Assembly: GCA_027044735.1 (NCBI GenBank)
Contig: JALUBW010000260.1
Location: 1-6,920, forward strand
Direction of reading: 5' to 3'
From: Anaerolineales bacterium
GTDB lineage: Bacteria > Chloroflexota > Anaerolineae > Anaerolineales > DRMV01
DNA length: 6,920 nt
A model generated the notes under the pieces. That model was not told where the DNA came from. It was given only the letters and a program-made list of their open reading frames with translations, and ran no database searches. The position numbers were made by a program, and so were the translations under genes. Positions 1 through 5,293 of this stretch are shown in pieces (position 1 is the first letter of the stretch; each line of letters opens with the position of its first letter).

Positions 1-77
1 CTTGGCGCCCTCTGTGTCCTTGGCGTCCTTGGCGTTAACTTCTTTGCGTTCTTTGCTTTCTCTGCGTCTTTGCGTTA
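1..77. repeat. Degenerate 9-bp tandem repeat upstream of the crotonase gene
   Basis: Eight imperfect nonamers with the pattern CTTKGCGTY follow one another at 1-9, 10-18, 19-27, 28-36, 42-50, 51-59, 60-68 and 69-77, with a 5-nt interruption at 37-41. Read on the minus strand the unit is CGCAAAGA or CGCCAAGGA. The array may begin outside the window. It ends 13 nt before the ribosome binding site of the crotonase gene, so no ordinary promoter for that gene is visible here. Frame 1 is open through the array, but the low-complexity translation has no recognisable protein character, so I regard it as non-coding. Purine/pyrimidine bias between strands is strong. Confidence 0.75.
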
Positions 78-103
78 CTATTTCAGCGCGAGGAGGAATT
101 TAA

Positions 104-880
104 ATGGGAGAATACACCACAATTTTGACCGAGACCCACGGCAAAGTTGGGCTTATCCGCTTGAACCGCCCGCGCGCCTACAACGCCCTCAACAGCACGC
201 TGATGCGCGAACTCACCGCCGCACTTGCCGAATACGACGCCGACCCAAACATCGGTGCCATCGTCATTACCGGCAACGAAAAGGTGTTTGCCGCTGGCGC
301 TGACATCAAAGAAATGTCGGAAGCCACGCCGGTTGACATGCTTACCAGCGGCTACATTGATTTGTTTGACCGCATCCGCGCCGTCCGCAAGCCGATAATC
401 GCGGCGGTTTCGGGCTGGGCATTGGGCGGCGGCTTTGAATTGGCAATGACCTGCGACATGATAGTCGCTTCCGAAACCGCCAAATTTGGGCAACCGGAAA
501 TCAACCTCGGCATTATCCCCGGCGCTGGCGGCACTCAGCGGCTGACCCGCACAGTGGGCAAATACATTGCGATGGAAGTGGTGCTCAACGACCGCAAACT
601 CACCGCCGAAGAAGCGGCGCGCTTCGGTTTGGTAAACCGCGTTGTGCCGGTGGAGCGCTATTTGGATGAGGCGCTGGAGTTGGCGCAACAGATAGCCGAG
701 CGCGCCCCGATTGCCCTGCAGATTGCCAAAGAAGCCGTCAACAAGGCGCTGGAAACCTCACTGACCGAAGGCTTAGCCTACGAGCGGCGAGTGTTTTACC
801 TGCTATTTGCCACCGAAGACCAAAAAGAGGGCATGAAAGCATTTTTGGAAAAGCGCCCGCCGCAGTGGAGCGGCAAGTGA
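104..880 (+). CDS. Enoyl-CoA hydratase / crotonase family protein
   Basis: This 258-residue protein has the usual length of a single-domain crotonase, which hydrates trans-2-enoyl-CoA to 3-hydroxyacyl-CoA in fatty-acid or related acyl-CoA degradation in the cytosol. The family signature is clear. The AAGADIKEM segment at 63-71 places A66 as one oxyanion-hole residue. ALGGGFELAM at 106-115 supplies G109 (second oxyanion-hole residue) and E112, and FGQPEINLGIIPGAGGTQRL at 128-147 supplies E132. E112 and E132 match the two catalytic glutamates of rat mitochondrial enoyl-CoA hydratase (E144/E164, constant offset of 32), so true hydratase chemistry is likely rather than isomerase or another crotonase reaction. 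The ATG at 104 is preceded by a strong AGGAGGAAT at 91-99. The gene is separated from the rpmH cluster by a repeat element and a promoter, so it is probably not in that operon. Chain-length preference and pathway cannot be told from sequence. Confidence 0.95.
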   Translation: MGEYTTILTETHGKVGLIRLNRPRAYNALNSTLMRELTAALAEYDADPNIGAIVITGNEKVFAAGADIKEMSEATPVDMLTSGYIDLFDRIRAVRKPIIAAVSGWALGGGFELAMTCDMIVASETAKFGQPEINLGIIPGAGGTQRLTRTVGKYIAMEVVLNDRKLTAEEAARFGLVNRVVPVERYLDEALELAQQIAERAPIALQIAKEAVNKALETSLTEGLAYERRVFYLLFATEDQKEGMKAFLEKRPPQWSGK

Positions 881-904
881 AATAGTGCGGCAAACGCTTT
901 ACCT

Positions 905-1094
905 GGAAGCACTAAAGATGCGTTGAAACAGGTGCTCACAAGTGTGGAAGCCTTATCCAGCCCTCACCCCACTTTGGCTCGCTGCGCTCGCCGTTTCTCC
1001 CCTCTCCCACTGGGAGAGGGGAGAAAGCCGCCGTTAGGCGGCTTGAGGGGTGAGGGCGAAGTAAAGCGTTTCTCAACAACCTTTTAGTGTTCCC
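905..1094. repeat. MITE-like element with terminal inverted repeats, copy 1 (complete)
   Basis: A ~190-bp non-coding element. The right end (1083-1094, TTTAGTGTTCCC) is the exact reverse complement of GGGAACACTAAA, the left end of the second copy at 6867-6878. The left end of this copy (905-916) matches that 12-mer at 10 of 12 positions. Similarity between the ends continues imperfectly for about 20 nt further inward. Positions 910-959 match 6872-6920 at 46 of 50 aligned columns (three substitutions, one 1-nt gap). No transposase is encoded, so this would be a non-autonomous element or dispersed repeat. I see no convincing target-site duplication. It fills most of the gap between the crotonase gene and the rpmH promoter. 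Confidence 0.75.
961..1056. repeat. Nested inverted-repeat core of the repeat element
   Basis: The core is bounded by CCCTCACCCC (961-970) and its exact complement GGGGTGAGGG (1047-1056). Inside lie a perfect 15-bp hairpin (arms 994-1008 and 1012-1026, loop ACT) and a 6-bp GC hairpin (1027-1032 with 1037-1042, loop GTTA). The core could form a long compound stem as RNA or extruded DNA. No T-run follows either hairpin, so it is not a canonical intrinsic terminator. It could still slow or end transcription leaving the crotonase gene. Similar CCCTCACCCC...GGGGTGAGGG blocks occur between genes in many environmental bacterial genomes. Confidence 0.85.
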
Positions 1095-1108
1095 CTTTGC
1101 TTTCCTGC

Positions 1109-1137
1109 TTGCCACCCTTAGGGGCTTAGGGTATAAT
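1109..1137 (+). promoter_or_regulatory. Sigma-70-type promoter for the rpmH-rnpA-yidD-yidC-jag cluster
   Basis: TTGCCA at 1109-1114 (one mismatch to TTGACA) and a perfect TATAAT at 1132-1137 are separated by exactly 17 bp. Transcription would begin near 1144, about 89 nt before the rpmH start codon. The promoter lies just outside the right end of the repeat element (1094), so the element does not disrupt it. A strong promoter fits the high demand for ribosomal protein L34. Confidence 0.85.
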
Positions 1138-1149
1138 TCCGCCACCCCG

Positions 1150-1169
1150 CCTCGGCCGTGCGGCCGGGG
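1150..1169 (+). other. GC-rich hairpin at the 5' end of the rpmH leader
   Basis: Positions 1150-1157 pair with 1162-1169 (eight pairs, including one G-U), closing a GTGC tetraloop. It begins about 6 nt after the predicted transcription start, so the cluster mRNA would carry a stable structure at its 5' end. mRNA protection is the simplest role, but this is inferred. It is not followed by a T-run. Confidence 0.5.
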
Positions 1170-1232
1170 AGGGCTTTGTGCGCTTATTGCTCGGCCTCGC
1201 GCCGAAATCTGAGAAAACACGAGGTAAGAACC

Positions 1233-1409
1233 ATGCCCAAGCGAACCTATCAACCCAAAATCCGCCACCGAGCGCGCGTGCACGGCTTTCGCGCACGCAT
1301 GGCTACGCGCGGCGGTAGGCTGGTGCTCAAGCGCCGCCGCCTCAAGGGGCGCCGCCGCTTGACTCCCAAGATGAACAACCACGTCAAGCGCATCAACTGG
1401 AAAGCCTGA
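1233..1409 (+). CDS. rpmH: 50S ribosomal protein L34, with C-terminal extension
   Basis: A very basic 58-residue protein with the complete L34 signature: KRTYQP at residues 3-8, then [13 protein letters not shown] at 17-29 and [13 protein letters not shown] at 32-44. L34 is a small protein of the large ribosomal subunit that binds 23S rRNA. The chosen ATG at 1233 gives MPKRTYQP, the normal beginning, with GAGGT at 1221-1225 seven nt upstream; longer in-frame starts would only add leader sequence. L34 normally ends near the RRRLT motif (about 44-50 residues). Here about 14 more residues follow ([14 protein letters not shown]). It is the first gene of the cluster, 38 nt before rnpA, in the order typical of bacteria. 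dnaA, often found upstream, is not present in this window. Confidence 0.96.
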   Translation: MPKRTYQPKIRHRARVHGFRARMATRGGRLVLKRRRLKGRRRLTPKMNNHVKRINWKA

Positions 1410-1413
1410 CGCA

Positions 1414-1434
1414 CCTGCTGTCTTTTGCGGCAGG
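1414..1434 (+). promoter_or_regulatory. Hairpin overlapping the rnpA ribosome binding site
   Basis: CCTGCTG (1414-1420) can pair with CGGCAGG (1428-1434) in seven pairs, one of them G-U, with a 7-nt loop. The 3' arm contains the first bases of AGGAG (1432-1436), the only good Shine-Dalgarno sequence before the GTG start of rnpA. Partial masking could lower rnpA translation relative to rpmH, but this is inferred from pairing alone. Confidence 0.4.
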
Positions 1435-1447
1435 AGCCAACTGCGCT

Positions 1448-1828
1448 GTGAATCGTGGCTTTCGCCTGCGGAAAAACACCGATTTTCAGCGGGTGCGGCG
1501 GGAAGGAAAATCCTTCGCCCACCCGCTGGTTGTGTTGTTGGTAGCCAAAAGCCCGTATGCCGAGAAAATCCGGATTGGCGTTGCAGCGAGCAAAGCGGTT
1601 GGCAAAGCCGTTGCCCGCAATCGCGCTAAGCGCCGCCTGCGCGAAATCATGCGCCCCCTTTTGCCCCACCTTCCCCGTGGCTACGATTTGGTTTTGATTG
1701 CCCGCAGGCCGATGGCAGAAGCCTCGTTTGCCGAGATAAAGAGCGCCGTTCACACGCTCCTGCGCCGCGCCGGTTTGCTCCCGCAAAATTTTGACGATGC
1801 ACACCCACCCCGCCGAACACAAACTTGA
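1448..1828 (+). CDS. rnpA: Ribonuclease P protein component
   Basis: This 126-residue basic protein is the protein subunit of RNase P, which works with the catalytic M1 RNA to remove 5' leaders from precursor tRNAs. The family signature is present as [11 protein letters not shown] at residues 56-66, with the RNR core at 57-59. The N-terminal [16 protein letters not shown] (6-21) and [17 protein letters not shown] (43-59) are also typical. The start is a GTG at 1448 giving [10 protein letters not shown], 11 nt after AGGAG at 1432-1436; no ATG lies near. It is 38 nt downstream of rpmH, and its last 32 nt overlap yidD. The C-terminal tail (residues 115-126) is dispensable-looking and is probably shaped by the overlap. 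Confidence 0.95.
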   Translation: MNRGFRLRKNTDFQRVRREGKSFAHPLVVLLVAKSPYAEKIRIGVAASKAVGKAVARNRAKRRLREIMRPLLPHLPRGYDLVLIARRPMAEASFAEIKSAVHTLLRRAGLLPQNFDDAHPPRRTQT

Positions 1829-2126
1829 CCCCGACGCCCTGGATTTTTCGCTCAGGCCGCCTAACCCTGAGCCGCCCCCGCTGAGCGCACTGCCGCGCAC
1901 GCCGCGGTATTTGCCGCGCGTTGCCCTTTTGTTGCTCATCAAACTCTACCAGGCCACGTTTGCAAAAACCCTCCCTGCAAACACTTGCCGCTTTTACCCA
2001 ACTTGCTCGCACTACGGATACGAGGCGATTTACAAATACGGCGTTATAAAGGGCGGCTTGATGGCGATTTGGCGGGTCTTGCGTTGCAACCCCTTCAACC
2101 CGGGCGGGTATGACCCCGTGCCGTAG
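1797..2126 (+). CDS. yidD: Membrane protein insertion efficiency factor YidD
   Basis: A 109-residue protein whose C-terminal two thirds is a complete YidD domain. LLLLIKLYQ (44-52) is the membrane-associating amphipathic segment. [15 protein letters not shown] (64-78), [25 protein letters not shown] (85-109) and the three conserved cysteines C64, C70 and C97 are all present. YidD sits at the inner face of the cytoplasmic membrane and helps YidC insert and fold membrane proteins. I chose the ATG at 1797, which overlaps rnpA by 32 nt and adds about 36 proline-rich residues absent from typical YidD. An in-frame TTG at 1911 would give a more normal length, and a TTG at 1791 a slightly longer form. 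No Shine-Dalgarno precedes any of these starts, so translational coupling to rnpA is likely. Confidence 0.92.
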   Translation: MHTHPAEHKLDPDALDFSLRPPNPEPPPLSALPRTPRYLPRVALLLLIKLYQATFAKTLPANTCRFYPTCSHYGYEAIYKYGVIKGGLMAIWRVLRCNPFNPGGYDPVP

Positions 2127-2158
2127 CGCCTATTCCCAATCAAGGTGAAAAGAAACCG

Positions 2159-3250
2159 ATGAAAATTTCAAAACGCACTTTGCTCGCTCTCATCCTGCTT
2201 TCTGCGGCGCTGTTGCTGAGCGCGTGCAGCGGCCGCTTGGGAGCCAGCAGTTGGCCCGGCGTGACCGTCGCCAAGGACAAAGGCGCTGTCTACGTTTCGG
2301 GCGGTAAGGCCGTTTTTGCGCTGAACCTCGCCGATGGCGGCATTCGTTGGGCTTTTGCCGGTGCAAAGAAGGGCTTTTATGCCCCTCCTGCCCTGACAGC
2401 GGAGGGCGACCTCGTTGTGGGTGATTACGGTGGCATTCTTTACGAACTCACCCCACAGGGCAATGTGAAATGGCAGTTTGCTGAAGCAAAGAGCCATTAT
2501 GTTGCTTCGCCGCTGGTCACCAAAGGCACCATTTTTGCCCCCAACGCCGACTATAACCTCTACGCCCTTTCGCCCGAGGGTGAACTGCTCTGGAAGTTCA
2601 CCGCCAAGCAGGCGCTTTGGGGTACTCCGGCATACGACGGCAAGCGGCTGTATGTGCCTTCTTTAGACCACCATGTTTACGCCTTAGACGCGGCTACGGG
2701 CAAGGTTGAATGGGCAACCGACCTCGGCGGCGCGGTGGCTTCTCAGCCGACTTTGGTGGACGGCGTGCTTTACGTGGGCACGTTCGCCGATTCGGTGGCG
2801 GCGCTGGACGCGCAAACCGGCAAGGTGCTCTGGCGGGCTAAGACCACCGGCTGGGTGTGGAGCGCGCCGGCATACGCCGACGGCACGCTGTTTGTGGGCG
2901 ACCTCAAGGGCGCTTTCTTTGCCTTCAGCGCCAAAGACGGCAGTGTGAAATGGAGGGTGACGCCTAACGAAGGCGGAATTGTGGGCAAGCCGGCTGTGAA
3001 AGATGGAATTGTCTATTTCACCACCGAGAACGGCAAATTAGCCGCCATGACGGTTACCGGTAAACCGCAGTGGCAAATCGGCGTACAAGGTCAACTTTAC
3101 AGCCCGCCAATCCTCACCGATGGCGAAATTTTGGTTGCTCCTTACAAAGGCGACGATTTGCTTATAGCCGTCTCGGCTGAAAACGGCTCGCAAGAGTGGG
3201 TATTGCCGATAAAAACCGCCGAAAGCGCCATTGGTAATTCCAAAAAGTAG
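2159..3250 (+). CDS. PQQ-type (BamB-like) 8-bladed beta-propeller lipoprotein
   Basis: This 363-residue protein starts with a lipoprotein signal peptide: KISKR, a hydrophobic stretch at 7-19, and a lipobox LSAC at 20-23 with C23 as the lipidated residue. The rest is eight PQQ-like blade repeats of about 40 residues. Each has the pattern DGxLYVGxxxGxxYALDAxTGxxxW, with the closing tryptophans at W64, W105, W145, W185, W225, W265, W305 and W347. Length, lipid anchor and blade number match BamB, the outer-membrane assembly lipoprotein. If the organism lacks an outer membrane, it would be anchored on the outer face of the cytoplasmic membrane. There is no catalytic signature of quinoprotein dehydrogenases, so it is probably a scaffold or protein-binding propeller rather than an enzyme. 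AAGGTG at 2142-2147 is the likely ribosome binding site. The gene lies 32 nt after yidD and before yidC. A role in membrane-protein biogenesis is inferred from that position. Confidence 0.88.
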   Translation: MKISKRTLLALILLSAALLLSACSGRLGASSWPGVTVAKDKGAVYVSGGKAVFALNLADGGIRWAFAGAKKGFYAPPALTAEGDLVVGDYGGILYELTPQGNVKWQFAEAKSHYVASPLVTKGTIFAPNADYNLYALSPEGELLWKFTAKQALWGTPAYDGKRLYVPSLDHHVYALDAATGKVEWATDLGGAVASQPTLVDGVLYVGTFADSVAALDAQTGKVLWRAKTTGWVWSAPAYADGTLFVGDLKGAFFAFSAKDGSVKWRVTPNEGGIVGKPAVKDGIVYFTTENGKLAAMTVTGKPQWQIGVQGQLYSPPILTDGEILVAPYKGDDLLIAVSAENGSQEWVLPIKTAESAIGNSKK

Positions 3251-3317
3251 GTAATAGCCCTCGCTGTTATGGGTGCTTTTCGGCTTGCTCTTTCCAAAAG
3301 TTGCCGTAGGGCGGCTT

Positions 3318-3410
3318 GGCAAGTGGTAGGTGCAGTTTCAACTGCCGCCACTTGCGCCCGGCGACTGAAGTCGCGGGCTACAAGTTGTGAAGTCCAACAG
3401 CATGGACTTC
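3318..3410. repeat. Cluster of three palindromic hairpins between the propeller gene and yidC
   Basis: Three stem-loops stand in a row. The first pairs 3319-3326 with 3348-3355 (8 bp) around an inner 6-bp stem (3332-3337 with 3340-3345). The second pairs 3356-3359 and 3361-3366 with 3369-3378, a G bulged at 3360. The third pairs 3389-3396 with 3403-3410 (8 bp, 6-nt loop). They occupy the middle of a 269-bp gap (3251-3519) that has no convincing gene or promoter. The GCGACTGAAGTCGC-type palindrome resembles intergenic repeats dispersed in some bacterial genomes. In the mRNA they would separate the upstream genes from yidC-jag and could protect or end the upstream message. No T-run follows any of them. 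Confidence 0.65.
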
Positions 3411-3519
3411 TGCTTGCGCTGCACCGAAGCGTTTGCCCTCGCTTACAAGACGGGTAGGCAGTTACAAAAGTAGCCCATTGGCGGCAAAATCCTCTAAACT
3501 CAGGAACGGAAACCCGATT

Positions 3520-4278
3520 ATGTGGAATACTTTTTTTGTTGACCCGATGATCAACGCCCTCCTGTGGATTTACACCGTGGCGTGGCACAACTTTGGCCTC
3601 GCGATCATCATTTTCACGGTGTTGGTCCGCTTGCTCCTCTACCCGCTGACCAAACAGCAGTTGGAGGGTGCGGAGGCAATGCAGAAACTCCAGCAAAACC
3701 CGGAGTGGAAGAAAATCCAAGCCAAATACAAAAACGACCGCGAAAAACTGGCGCAGGAGCAAATGCGGCTTTACAGAGAATTGGGCATCAACCCCTTTGC
3801 ATCGTGTTTGCCCACTCTGATACAATTGCCAATCATTTTTGCGCTTTACTACGCGGTCATCAAGGCTTTGGCGCACGCTCCGATAGAACTCATCAACCTC
3901 AGCCGCCACATCTACCCCTTCTTCAACACCGCCGCTCTGATTCCCCTCAACAGCCGCTTTTTGTGGATGGATTTGGGTCGCCCCGAATTTCTCCACATCC
4001 CCGGCATCCCGTTTGGCATTCCGACTTTGGCGATTTTGGTGGGCATCACCTCCTATTTCCAAGCAAAAGTGATGACGCCGCCGAGCGGGCAGGGACAGCA
4101 AGGCGCTATGATGAGCCAGATGAGCACGATTTACATGCCCCTTTTGCTGTTCTATTTCACCCTCACCTTTGCATCGGGCCTGGGGCTGTACTTCCTCACC
4201 AGCAACATTGCGACCATAGTCCAATACGCTATGATGGGCAAGGCCGATTGGAAGAGCATGTTTTCCCTGAAAAGTTGA
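3520..4278 (+). CDS. yidC: Membrane protein insertase YidC/OxaA/SpoIIIJ
   Basis: A 252-residue polytopic protein of the compact YidC/Oxa1 type, lacking the large periplasmic domain of proteobacterial YidC. It inserts and folds membrane proteins, alone or with SecYEG. The first core helix ends in IIIFTVLVRLLLYPLTKQQ (29-47), with R37 matching the essential arginine of the hydrophilic groove. The cytoplasmic helical hairpin spans roughly 48-90 and is followed by ELGINPFASCLPTLIQLPIIFALYYAV (87-113), a family hallmark. Further membrane segments lie at about 166-183 and 204-238. I chose the ATG at 3520 (MWNTFFVDPM), with AGGAACGGA at 3502-3510 upstream. The reading frame stays open back to a TTG at 3433, but those residues look like translated repeat DNA. 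There is no lipoprotein signal, unlike Bacillus SpoIIIJ. jag follows after 54 nt. Confidence 0.95.
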   Translation: MWNTFFVDPMINALLWIYTVAWHNFGLAIIIFTVLVRLLLYPLTKQQLEGAEAMQKLQQNPEWKKIQAKYKNDREKLAQEQMRLYRELGINPFASCLPTLIQLPIIFALYYAVIKALAHAPIELINLSRHIYPFFNTAALIPLNSRFLWMDLGRPEFLHIPGIPFGIPTLAILVGITSYFQAKVMTPPSGQGQQGAMMSQMSTIYMPLLLFYFTLTFASGLGLYFLTSNIATIVQYAMMGKADWKSMFSLKS

Positions 4279-4332
4279 GCGTGTGGAAGCGCATCCCCCG
4301 GCCTCGGACAACCCAGAGAAAGCGAGGCCTTT

Positions 4333-5220
4333 ATGCAAGAACAAGCACGCACTGTTTTAGAAGTTATTGCTCCAACTGTTGACGAAGCGGTAGCCCGTGG
4401 ATTGAGTGAGTTAGGGCTGTCGTTAGACGATGTGGAAGTGGAGATTTTGGACCGCGGCGGGCGCCCGCTGTTCGGCCTTTTGGGTCGGCGGCAGGCGCGC
4501 GTTCGTTTAACGGTGAAGGCTCCCCCTCAATCGGCGGTAGAGCCTCAGGCGCCGCAACCTGAGCCCGCGGAGTCGGAAGAACTGACGGCGCAGGCTACGC
4601 AAGCGCCATCGGAGGAGCAGACGAAGAAAAGGCGCTCGCGCGGGCGGCGCGGTGGGCGTCGCAACCGCCGCTCTTCGTCGCAGCAGGGTGGGCAACCCAA
4701 AGCCGAAGCCGCCGAATTATCCTCGCACCGCGAGGTAGATGATGAGCGCGCCCTCACCGTTGCCCGTGAAACCGTAGCCGAATTGCTGGAGAAAATGGGC
4801 GTGGAAGCCGAGGTCACTGCCCGCTACGGCGAAGCCGACCGCGGAAGCCGCCGCCCAATTCTGGTGGACATCACCGGTAAAGACCTCAGCATCCTCATCG
4901 GGCGGCGCGCCTCCCGCCTGAACGCCCTCCAGTTCATCACCCGCTTGATTGTGGGCAAGGAACTGGGGCGCACGGTTACGATTATCGTGGATGTGGAAAA
5001 CTACCGCAAGCGGCGCGAACAGCAACTCCGCCGCATGGCAAAGCGCCTTGCCGACCAAGCCGCCCGCACGGGCAGGCGCATCGCGCTTGAGCCTATGCCC
5101 GCCAACGAGCGCCGCATCATCCACATTGCCCTGCGCGACGACCCGCGCGTTACCACCCAAAGCGTCGGCACCGAGCCCAAGCGCAAAGTCACCATCATCC
5201 CCACAAACCGCAATTCATAA
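4333..5220 (+). CDS. jag: Jag/KhpB RNA-binding protein (Jag_N - KH - R3H)
   Basis: This 295-residue cytosolic protein has the three-part Jag layout. The Jag_N domain covers about 1-61 and includes LFGLLGRRQARVRL. A low-complexity linker (62-135) is first acidic and proline/glutamine-rich, then strongly basic at 98-113 (KKRRSRGRRGGRRNRR). The KH-like domain covers about 136-222, and the R3H domain about 223-292, with R260-x3-H264 in ERRIIHIAL and the usual T.S.G..P.R.V.I.P ending. Jag proteins bind RNA and are encoded next to yidC in many bacteria, where they affect cell elongation and division. One oddity is the KH loop, which reads GRRA (190-193) where GXXG is expected. GAGG at 4324-4327 lies 5 nt before the ATG. 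The stop codon merges with a 7-bp tandem repeat. Confidence 0.93.
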   Translation: MQEQARTVLEVIAPTVDEAVARGLSELGLSLDDVEVEILDRGGRPLFGLLGRRQARVRLTVKAPPQSAVEPQAPQPEPAESEELTAQATQAPSEEQTKKRRSRGRRGGRRNRRSSSQQGGQPKAEAAELSSHREVDDERALTVARETVAELLEKMGVEAEVTARYGEADRGSRRPILVDITGKDLSILIGRRASRLNALQFITRLIVGKELGRTVTIIVDVENYRKRREQQLRRMAKRLADQAARTGRRIALEPMPANERRIIHIALRDDPRVTTQSVGTEPKRKVTIIPTNRNS

Positions 5221-5267
5221 CTCGCAACTCGCAATTCGCAACTCGCAACTCGCAACTCGCAACTCGC
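5219..5267. repeat. 7-bp tandem repeat (AACTCGC) between jag and panC
   Basis: Seven head-to-tail heptamers run from 5219 to 5267. Six are AACTCGC and the third (5233-5239) is AATTCGC. A degenerate unit (AATTCAT, 5212-5218) precedes them inside the last codons of jag, and the first full unit supplies the last two bases of the jag TAA stop. Copy number in such arrays often varies between strains. Here a change would alter only the spacing between jag and panC, because the panC ribosome binding site starts 16 nt after the array. Confidence 0.95.
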
Positions 5268-5293
5268 GATTAGTCCCTCCCCCGGAGGTCTCC

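Noticed and set aside
953..959. TTATCCA resembling a DnaA box core, also at 6914-6920, near rpmH where oriC often lies
   Set aside because: Both occurrences belong to the dispersed repeat and match only seven of nine box positions. There is no box cluster, AT-rich unwinding region or dnaA gene.
994..1026. Perfect 15-bp hairpin as an intrinsic terminator for the crotonase gene
   Set aside because: No T-run follows on either strand; it is better explained as part of the repeat element.
936..1382. 148-codon open frame on the minus strand across the repeat element and rpmH
   Set aside because: It runs antisense through the hairpin core and L34, has no ribosome binding site and shows no recognisable protein features.
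3433..3519. In-frame upstream extension of yidC starting at a TTG
   Set aside because: The extra residues are polar, lack a signal peptide and derive from palindromic intergenic DNA. The ATG at 3520 has a better ribosome binding site and a normal YidC start.
3142..4344. 400-codon open frame on the minus strand opposite yidC and the end of the propeller gene
   Set aside because: It is a composition artefact opposite two well-supported genes; the translation has no recognisable domain.
5219..5267. CRISPR array
   Set aside because: The units are 7 bp and directly adjacent with no spacers, so this is a simple tandem repeat.
4949..5293. Upstream extension of the panC frame through the tandem repeat
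   Set aside because: It overlaps jag in another frame and translates the heptamer array. The ATG at 5294 has GGAGGT just upstream and gives the normal PanC length.
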